A stretch of DNA of 64,000 bases, taken from the NCBI RefSeq assembly GCF_009451885.1, contig NZ_WIAO01000003.1, positions 124,001 through 188,000 on the forward strand, written 5' to 3'. How positions within the stretch are numbered: position 1 is the first letter of the stretch; each line of letters starts with the position of its first letter. Shown piece after piece: positions 51,444-60,100 of this stretch. Origin of the DNA: Glycomyces albidus (GTDB lineage: Bacteria; Actinomycetota; Actinomycetes; Mycobacteriales; Micromonosporaceae). The notes beneath the pieces were generated by a model that did not search any database, was not told where the DNA came from, and saw nothing but the letters and a program-made list of their open reading frames with translations. The translations under genes and the position numbers were made by a program.

Positions 51444-52477
51444 ATGCCCCTCCTCCTCAAACGCCTCGCCATCGGTGTTGCCTTGCCGACCGCGGTCGCC
51501 CTCGGCGTCTCGGCGAGCGCCGCTCCGCCGACACCGGTCACCGATCTCTACACGCTGGTGTCCGGAAACGACTGGGAGCCCTGGTGCGGGGAGGACGACC
51601 GGTCGAACGTGAAAGCCGCCGACGCCGATCTCCGCGGCCCCCACTTCACACTCACCCTGGAGTGCCTGTTCCAGGCATCCGCGGTTCCGCCGACCAGGCC
51701 TCGCTGAGCGCGGAACTCGGGGCCCTGGCTCCGGCCGCTCCCGGTTCCGAGTTCTTGTTCGTCCAGTTCGCTACGCAGGCGGACTATCTCGCGGACTTCA
51801 GTCACGACGGGCTCGCGGCCACAGCTTGGATCGAGGTCGGCACCGAGCGAATCGAGCTGAGTGAACCTCCGGACAACGCAGACTTCCTCGTCGCGAGCGT
51901 GCCGGTCGGCGAACCCGCCGTCCTGTGGGTGGACGACATGGGCCGCGCCCAGGGACTCGATCTGCGTACCGGCGAGCGGATCGATCCCGTTGCCGCTTAC
52001 TACGGCGAGTTGGGCTTTTGGACCGACGAACTCGAAGGTTTCGAGTACCTGGACGTCCGCTTCGTGGGAGACGGCGGATGGTGGTGGACCGCGGGCTGTC
52101 ACGACCGGATCGTCGAGTTGACCCGATCGGCCTGGACCGCTGACCGCGGCTGGGCCCCAGAGGGCTCGGTGTACCTCTCCTTCCAGTTCCGTTGGTGCGA
52201 CGCGAGCTATCAAGACGTGATCTGGACGCTCGACACCGACCGGGCGCTCCTGCTCGAAACCGCCGGCGAATACCGCGTCCCCGACGGCTGGGCCACCGAA
52301 CCGTATGTCGGCACGCCCGGCAGCACGACGTACACCGCGGTCTTCGAGGTCCCTGCCGACGTCGCAGACTTCCATCTGGTCTTCGTCCCGGCAGGCGAAC
52401 TCGTCGAGAAGGACAGCGGCGAGGTCTTCCTGCAGGAGACCATGCCGGCGATCACTGAGTGGGCGGTCTCGTTCTGA
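51444..52477 (+). pseudogene. secreted protein of the triple-paralogue family, first copy, frameshifted
   Basis: Starts 'MPLLLKRLAIGVALPTAVAL' with a plain signal peptide. The frame carries 'LVSGNDWEPWCGEDD' and 'RGPHFTLTLECLFQ', then meets a stop (TGA near 51705). The remaining 260 codons are one frame over, from about 51672 to 52477, including 'DDMGRAQGLDLRTGERIDPV', 'TADRGWAPEGSVYLSFQFRW' and 'MPAITEWAVSF'. A single missing base in CCAGG(G) near 51672 explains it. The two downstream paralogues have intact frames at the same point. Neither domain nor function is recognised. Confidence 0.75.
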
Positions 52478-52546
52478 CCCCGGACATGCTGCCTGGTCTC
52501 TTCGCCGAGGCCAGGGATCTGATCCGATGTCAGGGGCGTCCAGGGG

Positions 52547-52668
52547 AAACCGTCAAGACCCACGTGACGAACCTGCTCCGCCGCATCGACGCCGCCGACC
52601 GCACCCGGGCCGCCCTCTGGGCGGGTCCGCCACGGCATCGATCGCGGGCCGTGACCGTCTATTGAGTC
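52547..52668 (+). repeat. duplicated 3' end of the NarL regulator gene
   Basis: About 120 bp nearly identical to 51184-51307, offset by about 1,365 bp. It encodes 'TVKTHVTNLLRRIDAADRTR' and then diverges; the ATTGAGT after the regulator stop is also conserved. It marks the left edge of the second copy of a tandem duplication unit consisting of the regulator tail, promoter and lipoprotein gene. Confidence 0.88.
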
Positions 52669-52692
52669 TGACCGTTCGCGACCGCATATGAT
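52662..52692 (+). promoter_or_regulatory. promoter of the second paralogue, leaderless
   Basis: TTGAGT (52662-52667) and TATGAT (52687-52692) with a 19-bp spacer. The GTG start at 52699 begins only 6 bp after the -10 box, so the message would have no leader. The first copy has the equivalent TTGAGT at 51302-51307 but a poor -10. Confidence 0.6.
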
Positions 52693-52698
52693 CGCCCG

Positions 52699-53709
52699 GT
52701 GCCCCGATCTCACAACCGAACACGGTTCCGCCCCGCCCCGCTCGCAGTCCTCGTCCTCGCCGCCGGCTGCTCCTCGATGCCCTTCGCCGAGCGTACCGAG
52801 GCGTACGAACTCCTGACCGGCGCCGGAGGCGACAGCCCCTGGTGCGCCATGGGCGACGACGCCTGGTTCCTCGACCAGGGCGCGGATCTCAAAGGCCCGC
52901 ACTTCGCCCTGTCGATCCAGTGCCGTTACCAGGGCACCGAGATCCCGGAGTCGCTGCAGCAGAACGGCTCCGACGCGCTCGCGGACCTCCCGGCCGCGGC
53001 AGGCGGCGTCGAACTCCTCGTCGCCCAGGTCGCCGCCTCGCCCATCTATGAACCCGAGTTCGGCGAGGGCGAGGTCGCATCGTGGATCCAGGTCGGCGAC
53101 GAGCGGCTCGACCTCGAGACGCTGCCGGCGGACGGCGAGTTCGTCGCGGTCGCCGCACCCGAGGACGAGGACGCGGTGCTGTGGGTGGAGGACGAGGGCC
53201 GCGCGCAGGGCCTCGACCTGCGGTCGGGCGAACGCGTCGACCCCGTGGCCGGCTACTACAACGGCCTCGCGGTGGAGGCGGCCCGCCTGGAAGGCTTCTA
53301 CTACGAGGACTTCGAGGTGTCCGACGGCCGCGACTCGTGGTTCCTGACGTGTCCGGCCCCTTGGGCGAACGCGACCCGCAACGCCTGGCTCGAGGACCGC
53401 GGCTGGGCCGGCGAGGGCCAGGTCTTCCTCACGGTGAGCTTCAACTGGTGCCACCGGTACGACACGCTCGTCTGGGTCCTCGACCCTGAGACGGCCGTGA
53501 CCGTCGACGGTGCCAGCCCCGCCTACTGGAACGGGGAGGAGACCGTCAGCGGTTCGATGGACGTCGACGCGGTCTTCACCGTGCCCGAGGACGCCGACGA
53601 CATCGCGATCACCTTCACCCCCTTCGGTCATGTCGAGTCGGCCGAGGACGGCGAGGCATGGGCTTTCATGGAAAGCCCGACGCCCACCGAATGGATCGCC
53701 CGCTTCTGA
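52699..53709 (+). CDS. lipoprotein of the triple-paralogue family, second copy
   Basis: A 336-residue lipoprotein (lipobox 'LAAGC', Cys at about 24). Family-wide features are 'GDSPWCAMGDDAW' and 'LKGPHFALSIQCRYQG', whose two cysteines may pair. Others are 'WIQVGDERLDLETLPADGEF', 'VEDEGRAQGLDLRSGERVDP', 'NAWLEDRGWAGEGQVFLTVS', 'NWCHRYDTLVWVLD' and a C-terminal 'TPTEWIARF'. It appears to be all-beta, probably two sandwich domains. The family is not recognised. It sits downstream of the GAF kinase/NarL pair, which may control it. Confidence 0.85.
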   Translation: MPRSHNRTRFRPAPLAVLVLAAGCSSMPFAERTEAYELLTGAGGDSPWCAMGDDAWFLDQGADLKGPHFALSIQCRYQGTEIPESLQQNGSDALADLPAAAGGVELLVAQVAASPIYEPEFGEGEVASWIQVGDERLDLETLPADGEFVAVAAPEDEDAVLWVEDEGRAQGLDLRSGERVDPVAGYYNGLAVEAARLEGFYYEDFEVSDGRDSWFLTCPAPWANATRNAWLEDRGWAGEGQVFLTVSFNWCHRYDTLVWVLDPETAVTVDGASPAYWNGEETVSGSMDVDAVFTVPEDADDIAITFTPFGHVESAEDGEAWAFMESPTPTEWIARF

Positions 53710-53874
53710 GCACGCGGTGCGACGGCCACCGCGCCGCGCCGGCCGCCCCGGTCCTCACCGCAGTCGGTGAAGCTGGATGCGGGCCCTCTGGGACGGTTCG
53801 CCATCATATCGGATGATTGCAGAACGTGACTGTCTCTTGTGCTGTCACTTTGGGTGATTCCCTAAGGTTCTCCC

Positions 53875-54882
53875 GTGCCCCTGAAACACAAGATCATATT
53901 CGCCCCTCTGACAACACTCCTGCTGGCAAGCAGCGCCTGTGGCTATGAGTCCGTTCCCTGGCTCGAACACACCGAGGCATTCGAGTTCTACTTCGGCTCC
54001 GACTCGGACCCCTGGTGCGAGGACGGCGGTGACGACTGGACCGGCGACGAAGGCATTCACATCCTCGGTCCGCATTTCTCGACCACGGTCGAATGCCGGT
54101 TCGTCAGCGACACGCTGCCGAGCGAGGTCGCCGCGCGTTCCTCGGCGCTCGCCGACATGCCCAGCGCCGAGGACGGCAGCGAGTTCGTCGTCAACCAGGT
54201 ATCGCTGGACCCGATGGAGGCCGAGTACGGGTATGCGCCGACACGGGCCTGGGTGACCATCGGCGACCGGGAGTTCTCGATGGACGAGGCGCCCGCCCCG
54301 GGCGACTGGGTCGTCCTGACCGCCCCGGCCGACGAGCCGGTGGTCCTGTGGGTCGAGGACACGGGCCGGGCGCAGGGCGTCGACATGCGCACCGGCGAGC
54401 GCGTCGAGCCGGTGTTCGCCTTCTACAACGGGATCGCCTCCACCTCCGACGGGTTTCCCGGCTACCGGTACGACGAGGTCTACTTCGATCACGGATCCGA
54501 GTACACGTGGCTGGCCTGCGAGTACGACGGCGGGGGCGCTTGGCGCAACGTGTGGGACGAGGAGCTGGGCTGGGCGCCCGACGGCAGCGTGTTCCTGACG
54601 GTCGCGACGTTCTGGTGCCGGGACTACGACGAGTTCACCTGGAACCTGGACCCGCAGCGATCCATCGTCCTCACCAGCGGCGAGGCCGACGAGCCGGTCG
54701 CCTGGACCGTGAGCGAGGTCGAGGGCTACGGCGTCGAGGTCCACGCGGTCTTCCAGATCCCCGACTACGACGCCGAGATCACGATCGAGTTCACCCCCGT
54801 CGGCGAGGTCGTCGACGAGGACGGCCGCCAGTGGGAGTTCCGCGAAGCGCCCGCGGCCACCGAGTGGACCGCGGCGTTCTGA
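53875..54882 (+). CDS. lipoprotein of the triple-paralogue family, third copy
   Basis: A 335-residue lipoprotein (lipobox 'SSAC', Cys at about 22) with the same order of motifs: 'DSDPWCEDGGDDW', 'ILGPHFSTTVECRFVS', 'WVTIGDREFSMDEAPAPGDW', 'VEDTGRAQGVDMRTGERVEP', 'VWDEELGWAPDGSVFLTVAT', 'FWCRDYDEFTWNLD' and 'ATEWTAAF'. It is more diverged than the second copy and lacks the regulator-tail repeat upstream, so it is the older duplicate. The GTG start has no clear ribosome site. It converges on the hydrolase gene with a 6-bp gap. Confidence 0.83.
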   Translation: MPLKHKIIFAPLTTLLLASSACGYESVPWLEHTEAFEFYFGSDSDPWCEDGGDDWTGDEGIHILGPHFSTTVECRFVSDTLPSEVAARSSALADMPSAEDGSEFVVNQVSLDPMEAEYGYAPTRAWVTIGDREFSMDEAPAPGDWVVLTAPADEPVVLWVEDTGRAQGVDMRTGERVEPVFAFYNGIASTSDGFPGYRYDEVYFDHGSEYTWLACEYDGGGAWRNVWDEELGWAPDGSVFLTVATFWCRDYDEFTWNLDPQRSIVLTSGEADEPVAWTVSEVEGYGVEVHAVFQIPDYDAEITIEFTPVGEVVDEDGRQWEFREAPAATEWTAAF

Positions 54883-54888
54883 GGCCGG

Positions 54889-55590
54889 TCAGACCAGTTC
54901 GCGCAGGAGCGCGCTCAGGATCCGGGCGACCTTCTCCGGCTGGGTGACGATCGCCAGGTGGTCGGTGTTGAGGTCCGTGACCGGCCAGCCCTTGTCCTCG
55001 GCCTCCTGCGCCTGCGTGAGGTACGCCTCGCTGAGGCGCACGTAGGCGCAGGGGCCGGGCGGCCACGCCGGCGCGGCCGGGGCGGTCTCCTCGAAGTACG
55101 CCAGCGGGATCCGCGGCAGATGCGCCGTGAACTGCTCGCGCACCTCGGCGTCGGGCAGGAGGTCCTCGATCGCGTCGGGCGGGAACCAGTCGCTCCACTT
55201 CGGCAGCAGGTCGCCGCCGGCGACCTGGCGGAGGTGGTCGCCCAGTTCGGCCGGCGCGGTGTCGAACCAGCTCTGGCCCGGGTGGGGGAGCAGCGCGTCG
55301 ACGAAGACGGCGGCCGCGGTGCGCGGCACCGCTTCGGCGACGGCCGGCAGCAGGGACCCGGCGCCGCTGTGGGCGATCAGGACGGCCGATTCGTGCATCG
55401 CGTAGTCGCGGAGCCCTTCGGCGACCTGCGCCGCGGCGGCCGGATAGAAGGGGCCTTCGGACTCGAACGCCGGCTGCAGGTCGGGCACGGCCACGACGTG
55501 CCCGAGCGACCGCAGCGCCTCGGCCGTCGGCGCCCACGCCTGCGCGCCGGTGAGGGGGCTGTGCACCAGTACCAGAAGCGGATCGTCCAC
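54889..55590 (-). CDS. alpha/beta-fold hydrolase
   Basis: A 233-residue hydrolase of the small esterase/thioesterase-like kind. It shows 'LLVLVHSPLTGAQAWAPTAE' (oxyanion strand, HSPLTG variant), nucleophile elbow 'VLIAHSGAGSLLPAV' (Ser in HSGAG) and, near the end, 'DLNTDHLAIVTQPEKVARIL' with the catalytic His. The substrate is unknown. The GTG start at 55590 was chosen because the first beta-strand follows directly. It is next to two aldo/keto reductases in the same direction, but with 67-bp and 180-bp gaps, so an operon is possible rather than clear. Confidence 0.85.
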   Translation of the reverse strand: MDDPLLVLVHSPLTGAQAWAPTAEALRSLGHVVAVPDLQPAFESEGPFYPAAAAQVAEGLRDYAMHESAVLIAHSGAGSLLPAVAEAVPRTAAAVFVDALLPHPGQSWFDTAPAELGDHLRQVAGGDLLPKWSDWFPPDAIEDLLPDAEVREQFTAHLPRIPLAYFEETAPAAPAWPPGPCAYVRLSEAYLTQAQEAEDKGWPVTDLNTDHLAIVTQPEKVARILSALLRELV

Positions 55591-55657
55591 AGCTCGATTC
55601 TGGTGCGCCCGAGCGGGGAACGCAAGGGCCCCGGTCACCCGGGGCCCTCTCGGTCCG

Positions 55658-56488
55658 CTAATTGCCGACGACTGCGGGGTCGCCGCCCTGGCGCTCGCCC
55701 GTGTCGAGGGCGTCGATGGCGGCGAGCTCCTCGTCGGTGAGCGTGAAGTCGAGGGTCTCCCAGTTCTCGCGGATGCGGCTGGGGGTCTCCGACTTGGGGA
55801 TGACGACGTTGCCGCGCTGGAGGTTCCAGCGGAGGGCCACCTGCGCGGGCGTGCGCTCGTGGGCTGCGGCGGCGGCCTTGACGGCCGGCTCGTCGAAGAG
55901 GCCGCCGCCGCGCAGCGCCAGCGGGCCCCAGGACTCGGTCGCGATGAGGTGCTCGGCGTGGTAGGCCCGCAGCTCGGGCTGGCTGAAGTACGGGTGCAGC
56001 TCGACCTGGTTGATCTCGGCCGCCGCACCGGTCTCGGTCTCGATGCGGTCGAGGTGCTCGATCGTGAAGTTGGAGACCCCGGCGGCACGGATGAGGCCCT
56101 CTTCGCGGGCGTCGAGGAGCGCCTGCCAGGACTCGACGTACTTGCCCAGGCCCGGGCGCGGCCAGTGCAGCAGGTACAGGTCGAGGTACTCGGTGCCGAG
56201 GCGTTCGAGGGACTCCTCGAGGTTGCGGCGGACGTCGTCGTAGCCGTGGTCCCAGGTCTTGCTGGTCAGGAACACCTCGTCGCGCTTGAGGCCGGAGGCG
56301 GCGACGGCGCGGCCGACGCCGGTCTCGTTGCCGTAGCCGACCGCGGTGTCGACCAGGCGGTAGCCCGTCTCGAGGGCGGTCTCGACCGCGGCCTGGACGT
56401 CCCCGTCGTCGATCTTGAAGGTGCCGTAGCCGAAGCGCGGGATCGCGGCTCCACCGGAAAGCTTGATTGACGTGATCGGTTCGCTCAT
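55658..56488 (-). CDS. aldo/keto reductase (AKR5-like)
   Basis: A 276-residue reductase of the 2,5-diketo-D-gluconate reductase type: 'YRLVDTAVGYGNETGVGRAV' (Asp, Tyr), 'VFLTSKTWDHGYDDVRRNLE' (Lys) and 'LYLLHWPRPGLGKYVESWQA' (His). The phosphate-binding end is 'NVVIPKSETPSRIRENWETL'. It resembles the next gene in all motifs; the two are tandem duplicates with diverged specificity. Confidence 0.92.
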   Translation of the reverse strand: MSEPITSIKLSGGAAIPRFGYGTFKIDDGDVQAAVETALETGYRLVDTAVGYGNETGVGRAVAASGLKRDEVFLTSKTWDHGYDDVRRNLEESLERLGTEYLDLYLLHWPRPGLGKYVESWQALLDAREEGLIRAAGVSNFTIEHLDRIETETGAAAEINQVELHPYFSQPELRAYHAEHLIATESWGPLALRGGGLFDEPAVKAAAAAHERTPAQVALRWNLQRGNVVIPKSETPSRIRENWETLDFTLTDEELAAIDALDTGERQGGDPAVVGN

Positions 56489-56669
56489 GCGCGCAAACCT
56501 ACTCATCTGGGGCGCGATTGCCAACGCCCCGACTCGCCGTCTCGGGGCGGCGGCTCAACGCCCGCGACGACGTCGGCGACGTGACCGCGCCGAATCGCCG
56601 CTGGAGGACGCGCACCGGCGCTGGCCGAGGCGCGGCGGCCGGGCCGCCCGGCCGCCGCGTCCCGTCAGG

Positions 56670-57506
56670 TCAGCGCTCGCCGGAGGCGGGGTCGATGCCC
56701 TGGCGCTCGCCCGTCTCCAGAGCGTCGATCGCGGCCATCTCGTCCTCGCCGAGCGCGAAGTCGAACACGTCGAAGTTCTCGGCGATCCGCTTCGGCTTGG
56801 AGGACTTGGGGATCACGATGCAGCCGTTCTGCAGGTGCCAGCGGATGACGACCTGGCCCGGGCTCTTGCCGTGGGCCTCGGCCGCTGCGGTGACGGCGTC
56901 CTCGGCGAGGACCGAGCCGGTGCGCTGGCCCAGCGGCCCCCACGACTCGGTGGCGATGCCGCGCTCGGCGTGCCAGGCGCGCAGCTCCGGCTGGTTGAAG
57001 TACGGGTGCAGCTCGACCTGGTTCACGCTCGGCCACACCCCGGTGCCCTCGTGGACCTGCTCGAGGTGCTCGGGCAGGAAGTTCGAGACCCCGACCGAGC
57101 GGATCAGGCCCTCGTCCTTGGCTTCGAGCAGCGCCGCGAACGTCTCGACGTACAGGCCCTGCTTGGGGGAGGGCCAGTGGATCAGGTACAGGTCGAGGTA
57201 GTCGGTGCCGAGCCGCTCGAGCGACGCCTCGAGCGCCGCGCGGGCCTTGGCGGCGCCGTGGTGGTCGTTCCAGACCTTCGTGGTCAGGTGCACGTCCTCG
57301 CGCGGGACGCCCGAGCCGTTCACGGCGCGGCCGACGCCGACCTCGTTGCCGTACATCTCGGCGGTGTCGATGAGCCGGTACCCGGTGGCGAGGGCCGCCT
57401 CGACGGCCTCCTGGGCCTCGTCGTCGCCGACCTTGTAGGTCCCGTAGCCGATGCGGGGCATGGTCCGGCCGTCGTTGAGCTCCACCGGTTCCCTGAGATC
57501 AGTCAT
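56670..57506 (-). CDS. aldo/keto reductase (AKR5-like), tandem paralogue
   Basis: A 278-residue reductase with the same tetrad: 'YRLIDTAEMYGNEVGVGRAV', 'VHLTTKVWNDHHGAAKARAA' and 'LYLIHWPSPKQGLYVETFAA'. The NADPH-binding 'CIVIPKSSKPKRIAENFDVF' is also present. The gap of 181 bp to the preceding reductase holds no gene. The start ATG at 57506 begins the usual 'MTDLREPVELNDGRTMPRIG'. Confidence 0.92.
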   Translation of the reverse strand: MTDLREPVELNDGRTMPRIGYGTYKVGDDEAQEAVEAALATGYRLIDTAEMYGNEVGVGRAVNGSGVPREDVHLTTKVWNDHHGAAKARAALEASLERLGTDYLDLYLIHWPSPKQGLYVETFAALLEAKDEGLIRSVGVSNFLPEHLEQVHEGTGVWPSVNQVELHPYFNQPELRAWHAERGIATESWGPLGQRTGSVLAEDAVTAAAEAHGKSPGQVVIRWHLQNGCIVIPKSSKPKRIAENFDVFDFALGEDEMAAIDALETGERQGIDPASGER

Positions 57507-57595
57507 GCCCGCGATGGTAACCGCGCCCGCGGTCCGGGCGCCGCCGATCGCGATGTTCGACTCGTTACGCGCCCTGGGGACCCCCGATTGCAACG

Positions 57596-58627
57596 CTACC
57601 GGCGGGGTCCGACGCCGGCGGCCGGCGCCGAACGCCGTAACGAGTCGCCATGCAGCGCCTTACGGTCGGCGTCGACCATGATGCGGGCGAGTTCGTCCCA
57701 GTGGACGCGCGCCTTCCAGCCGATCTCGCGCTCGATCTTCGTCGGGTCGCCGACCAGTTCGGGCACTTCGGCGGGGCGCTCGTAGCGGTCGTCGTGCTCG
57801 ATGTGCTCGCGCCAGTCGAGGCCGGCGTGCGCGAACGCGGCCTCGGCGAAGTCGCGGACCGTCGCGGCCCGGCCGGTGGCGATCACGTAGTCGACCGGTT
57901 CGCGGTGCTGGAGCATGAGCCACATCGCCTCCACGTACTCGGGCGCGTAGCCCCAGTCGCGGACCGCGTCGAGGTTCCCCAGGTAGACCTTCTTCTCCAG
58001 GCCCGCCTCGATCCGCGCCACGGCCCGCGTGATCTTGCGGGTCACGAAGGTCTCGCCCCGGCGCGGGCTCTCGTGGTTGAACGCGATCCCGTTGACCGCG
58101 AACATCCCGTACGACTCCCGGTAGTTCACGGTCGCCCAGTGCGCGTACAGCTTCGCGACCCCGTACGGGCTGCGCGGGTGGAACTGGGCGGTCTCGTTCT
58201 GCGGCGGCGCCGTGGTCCCGAACATCTCCGAAGTGGACGCCTGGTAGACCTTCGCGTCGATCCGGCTGGCCCGCACCGCCTCCAGGAGCCGGATCGCGCC
58301 CAGCGCAGTCACGTTCGCGGTGTAGTCGGGCAGGTCGAAGCTCACGCGCACATGCGACTGCGCGGCCAGGTTGTAGATCTCGTCCGGTTCGATGTCCCGG
58401 ATGAGGTTGACCAGCAGGCCGGCGTCGGTGACGTCGCCCTTGTGGAGGAACAGCCGCCGGCCCGACTCGTGCGGGTCCTGGTAGACCCCGTCGAGCCGGG
58501 AGGTGTTCGCGATCAGCGACGACGCGTGCCGCACCACCCCGTGCACCACGTAGCCCTTCGCGAGCAGCAGTTCGGCCAGGTACGAGCCGTCCTGGCCGGT
58601 GATGCCGGTGATCAGCGCTGTCTTCAC
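57596..58627 (-). CDS. gmd: GDP-mannose 4,6-dehydratase
   Basis: A 343-residue extended SDR. Cofactor motif '[20 protein letters not shown]' at the start, '[20 protein letters not shown]', the catalytic Thr/Ser-Glu '[11 protein letters not shown]' and Tyr/Lys '[11 protein letters not shown]', '[16 protein letters not shown]' and '[18 protein letters not shown]' are all diagnostic of Gmd. It converts GDP-mannose to GDP-4-keto-6-deoxymannose, the precursor of GDP-fucose or related sugars of the cell surface. The GTG at 58627 immediately precedes the Rossmann motif. No partner synthase is next to it. Confidence 0.95.
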   Translation of the reverse strand: MKTALITGITGQDGSYLAELLLAKGYVVHGVVRHASSLIANTSRLDGVYQDPHESGRRLFLHKGDVTDAGLLVNLIRDIEPDEIYNLAAQSHVRVSFDLPDYTANVTALGAIRLLEAVRASRIDAKVYQASTSEMFGTTAPPQNETAQFHPRSPYGVAKLYAHWATVNYRESYGMFAVNGIAFNHESPRRGETFVTRKITRAVARIEAGLEKKVYLGNLDAVRDWGYAPEYVEAMWLMLQHREPVDYVIATGRAATVRDFAEAAFAHAGLDWREHIEHDDRYERPAEVPELVGDPTKIEREIGWKARVHWDELARIMVDADRKALHGDSLRRSAPAAGVGPRR

Positions 58628-58795
58628 CGGCCCGAGTCTAGTTCGTGCTCCGCGGGCCCCTCCGCGTTCAGCCGATCGTCGGCGGACGGCCACGGAACCG
58701 CTACATGAAGTTAGCTCGCAAAAGCCGCGAATTCCCTACGCTGGCCTGCGGCAGCAACTCCCGCTGCGCCCCATCCCGTTTCAAAGGACTCTGTG

Positions 58796-59941
58796 ATGAA
58801 ACGACGGAACGTCATGCGCGCCGCGGTCGCCGGCGCCGGATCGGTCGCCCTCGGCTTCACCATGACCCGCCCCTCCTTCGCCTACCCCGCCGTCCCCGGC
58901 CCGAGCCCCTACGGCGCCCTCCAACCCGCCGACGCCCGCGGCATCCAGCTCCCTACCGGATTCACCTCCCGGATCGTCGCCCGCTCCTCCCAGACCGTCC
59001 CGGGCACCTCCTACACCTGGCACGGCGCCCCCGACGGCGGCGCCTGCTTCGCCGACGGGAACGGCTGGATCTACGTCTCCAACGCCGAACTCTCCACCGG
59101 CGGCGGCGCCGGCGCGCTCCGCTTCGACGCCTCCGGGAACATCGTCGACGCCTACCGCATCCTCGACGGCACCCGCACCAACTGCGCCGGCGGCGCCACC
59201 CCCTGGAACACCTGGCTCTCCTGCGAAGAGGTCGACCGCGGCTTCGTCTACGAGACCGACCCCTACGGCGCCGGCGCCGCCGTCCAGCGGCCCGCCATGG
59301 GCCGCTTCAAGCACGAGGCCGCCGCCGCCGACGCCGACCACGGCGTCATCTACCTCACCGAAGACGTCTCCGACGGCGCCTTCTACCGCTTCCGCCCCAC
59401 CACCTGGGGCGACCTCGCCTCCGGCACCCTCCAGGTCCTCACCCAGACCGGCTCGACCCTCGCCTGGGCCACCGTCCCCGACCCCGACGGCTCTCCGACC
59501 GCCACCCGCAACCAGGTCGCCGGCACCAGGCGCTTCAACGGCGGCGAAGGCTGCTACTACACCGACGGCATCTGCTTCTTCACCACCAAGGGCGACAACC
59601 GGGTCTGGGCCTACGACGCCGACGCCAACACCCTCGCCACCGTCTACGACGACAACGTCTCCGGCGCCCCGCTCACCGGCGTCGACAACATCACCGGCGC
59701 CTCCGGCAGCGGCGACCTCTTCGTCGCCGAAGACGGCGGCAACATGGAGATCTGCGTGATCACCCCCGACGACGTCGTCGCCCCGTTCCTGCGCATCACC
59801 GGCCAGAGCGCCTCCGAGATCTGCGGCCCCGCCTTCAACCCGGCCGGGAACCGCCTCTACTTCTCCTCCCAGCGCGGCACCAGCGGCTCCAGCAGCGGCG
59901 GCATCACCTACGAGGTCACCGGTCCCTTCCGCGGGATCTGA
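58796..59941 (+). CDS. secreted PhoX-like (DUF839) protein
   Basis: A 381-residue exported protein with a Tat-like signal ('KRRNVMRAAVAGAGSVALGF', cleaved after 'SFA'). A propeller of the PhoX/DUF839 family follows: 'SYTWHGAPDGGACFADGNGW', 'TPWNTWLSCEEVDRGFVYET', 'HEAAAADADHGVIYLTEDVS', 'LFVAEDGGNMEICVITPDDV' and 'GPAFNPAGNRLYFSSQRGTS'. PhoX enzymes are calcium/iron phosphatases; short members like this may be phosphatases or binding proteins. The ATG at 58796 follows AAAGGA; the GTG just before is the alternative. Confidence 0.88.
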   Translation: MKRRNVMRAAVAGAGSVALGFTMTRPSFAYPAVPGPSPYGALQPADARGIQLPTGFTSRIVARSSQTVPGTSYTWHGAPDGGACFADGNGWIYVSNAELSTGGGAGALRFDASGNIVDAYRILDGTRTNCAGGATPWNTWLSCEEVDRGFVYETDPYGAGAAVQRPAMGRFKHEAAAADADHGVIYLTEDVSDGAFYRFRPTTWGDLASGTLQVLTQTGSTLAWATVPDPDGSPTATRNQVAGTRRFNGGEGCYYTDGICFFTTKGDNRVWAYDADANTLATVYDDNVSGAPLTGVDNITGASGSGDLFVAEDGGNMEICVITPDDVVAPFLRITGQSASEICGPAFNPAGNRLYFSSQRGTSGSSSGGITYEVTGPFRGI

Positions 59942-60100
59942 CCCGCAGGGGCCGCGCGGACCGGGCGCGAACGACTCGCTTCGCGCGGCCCCACCGCACC
60001 CCGTCCGCCGCTAGGATCGGGGACGACCGTGCCCGGCACGCGCTGCCGCCACCGTGCAGTCAGGACCGGGCAGCCTCGACGACGAAGTCGGTGAACGCCC

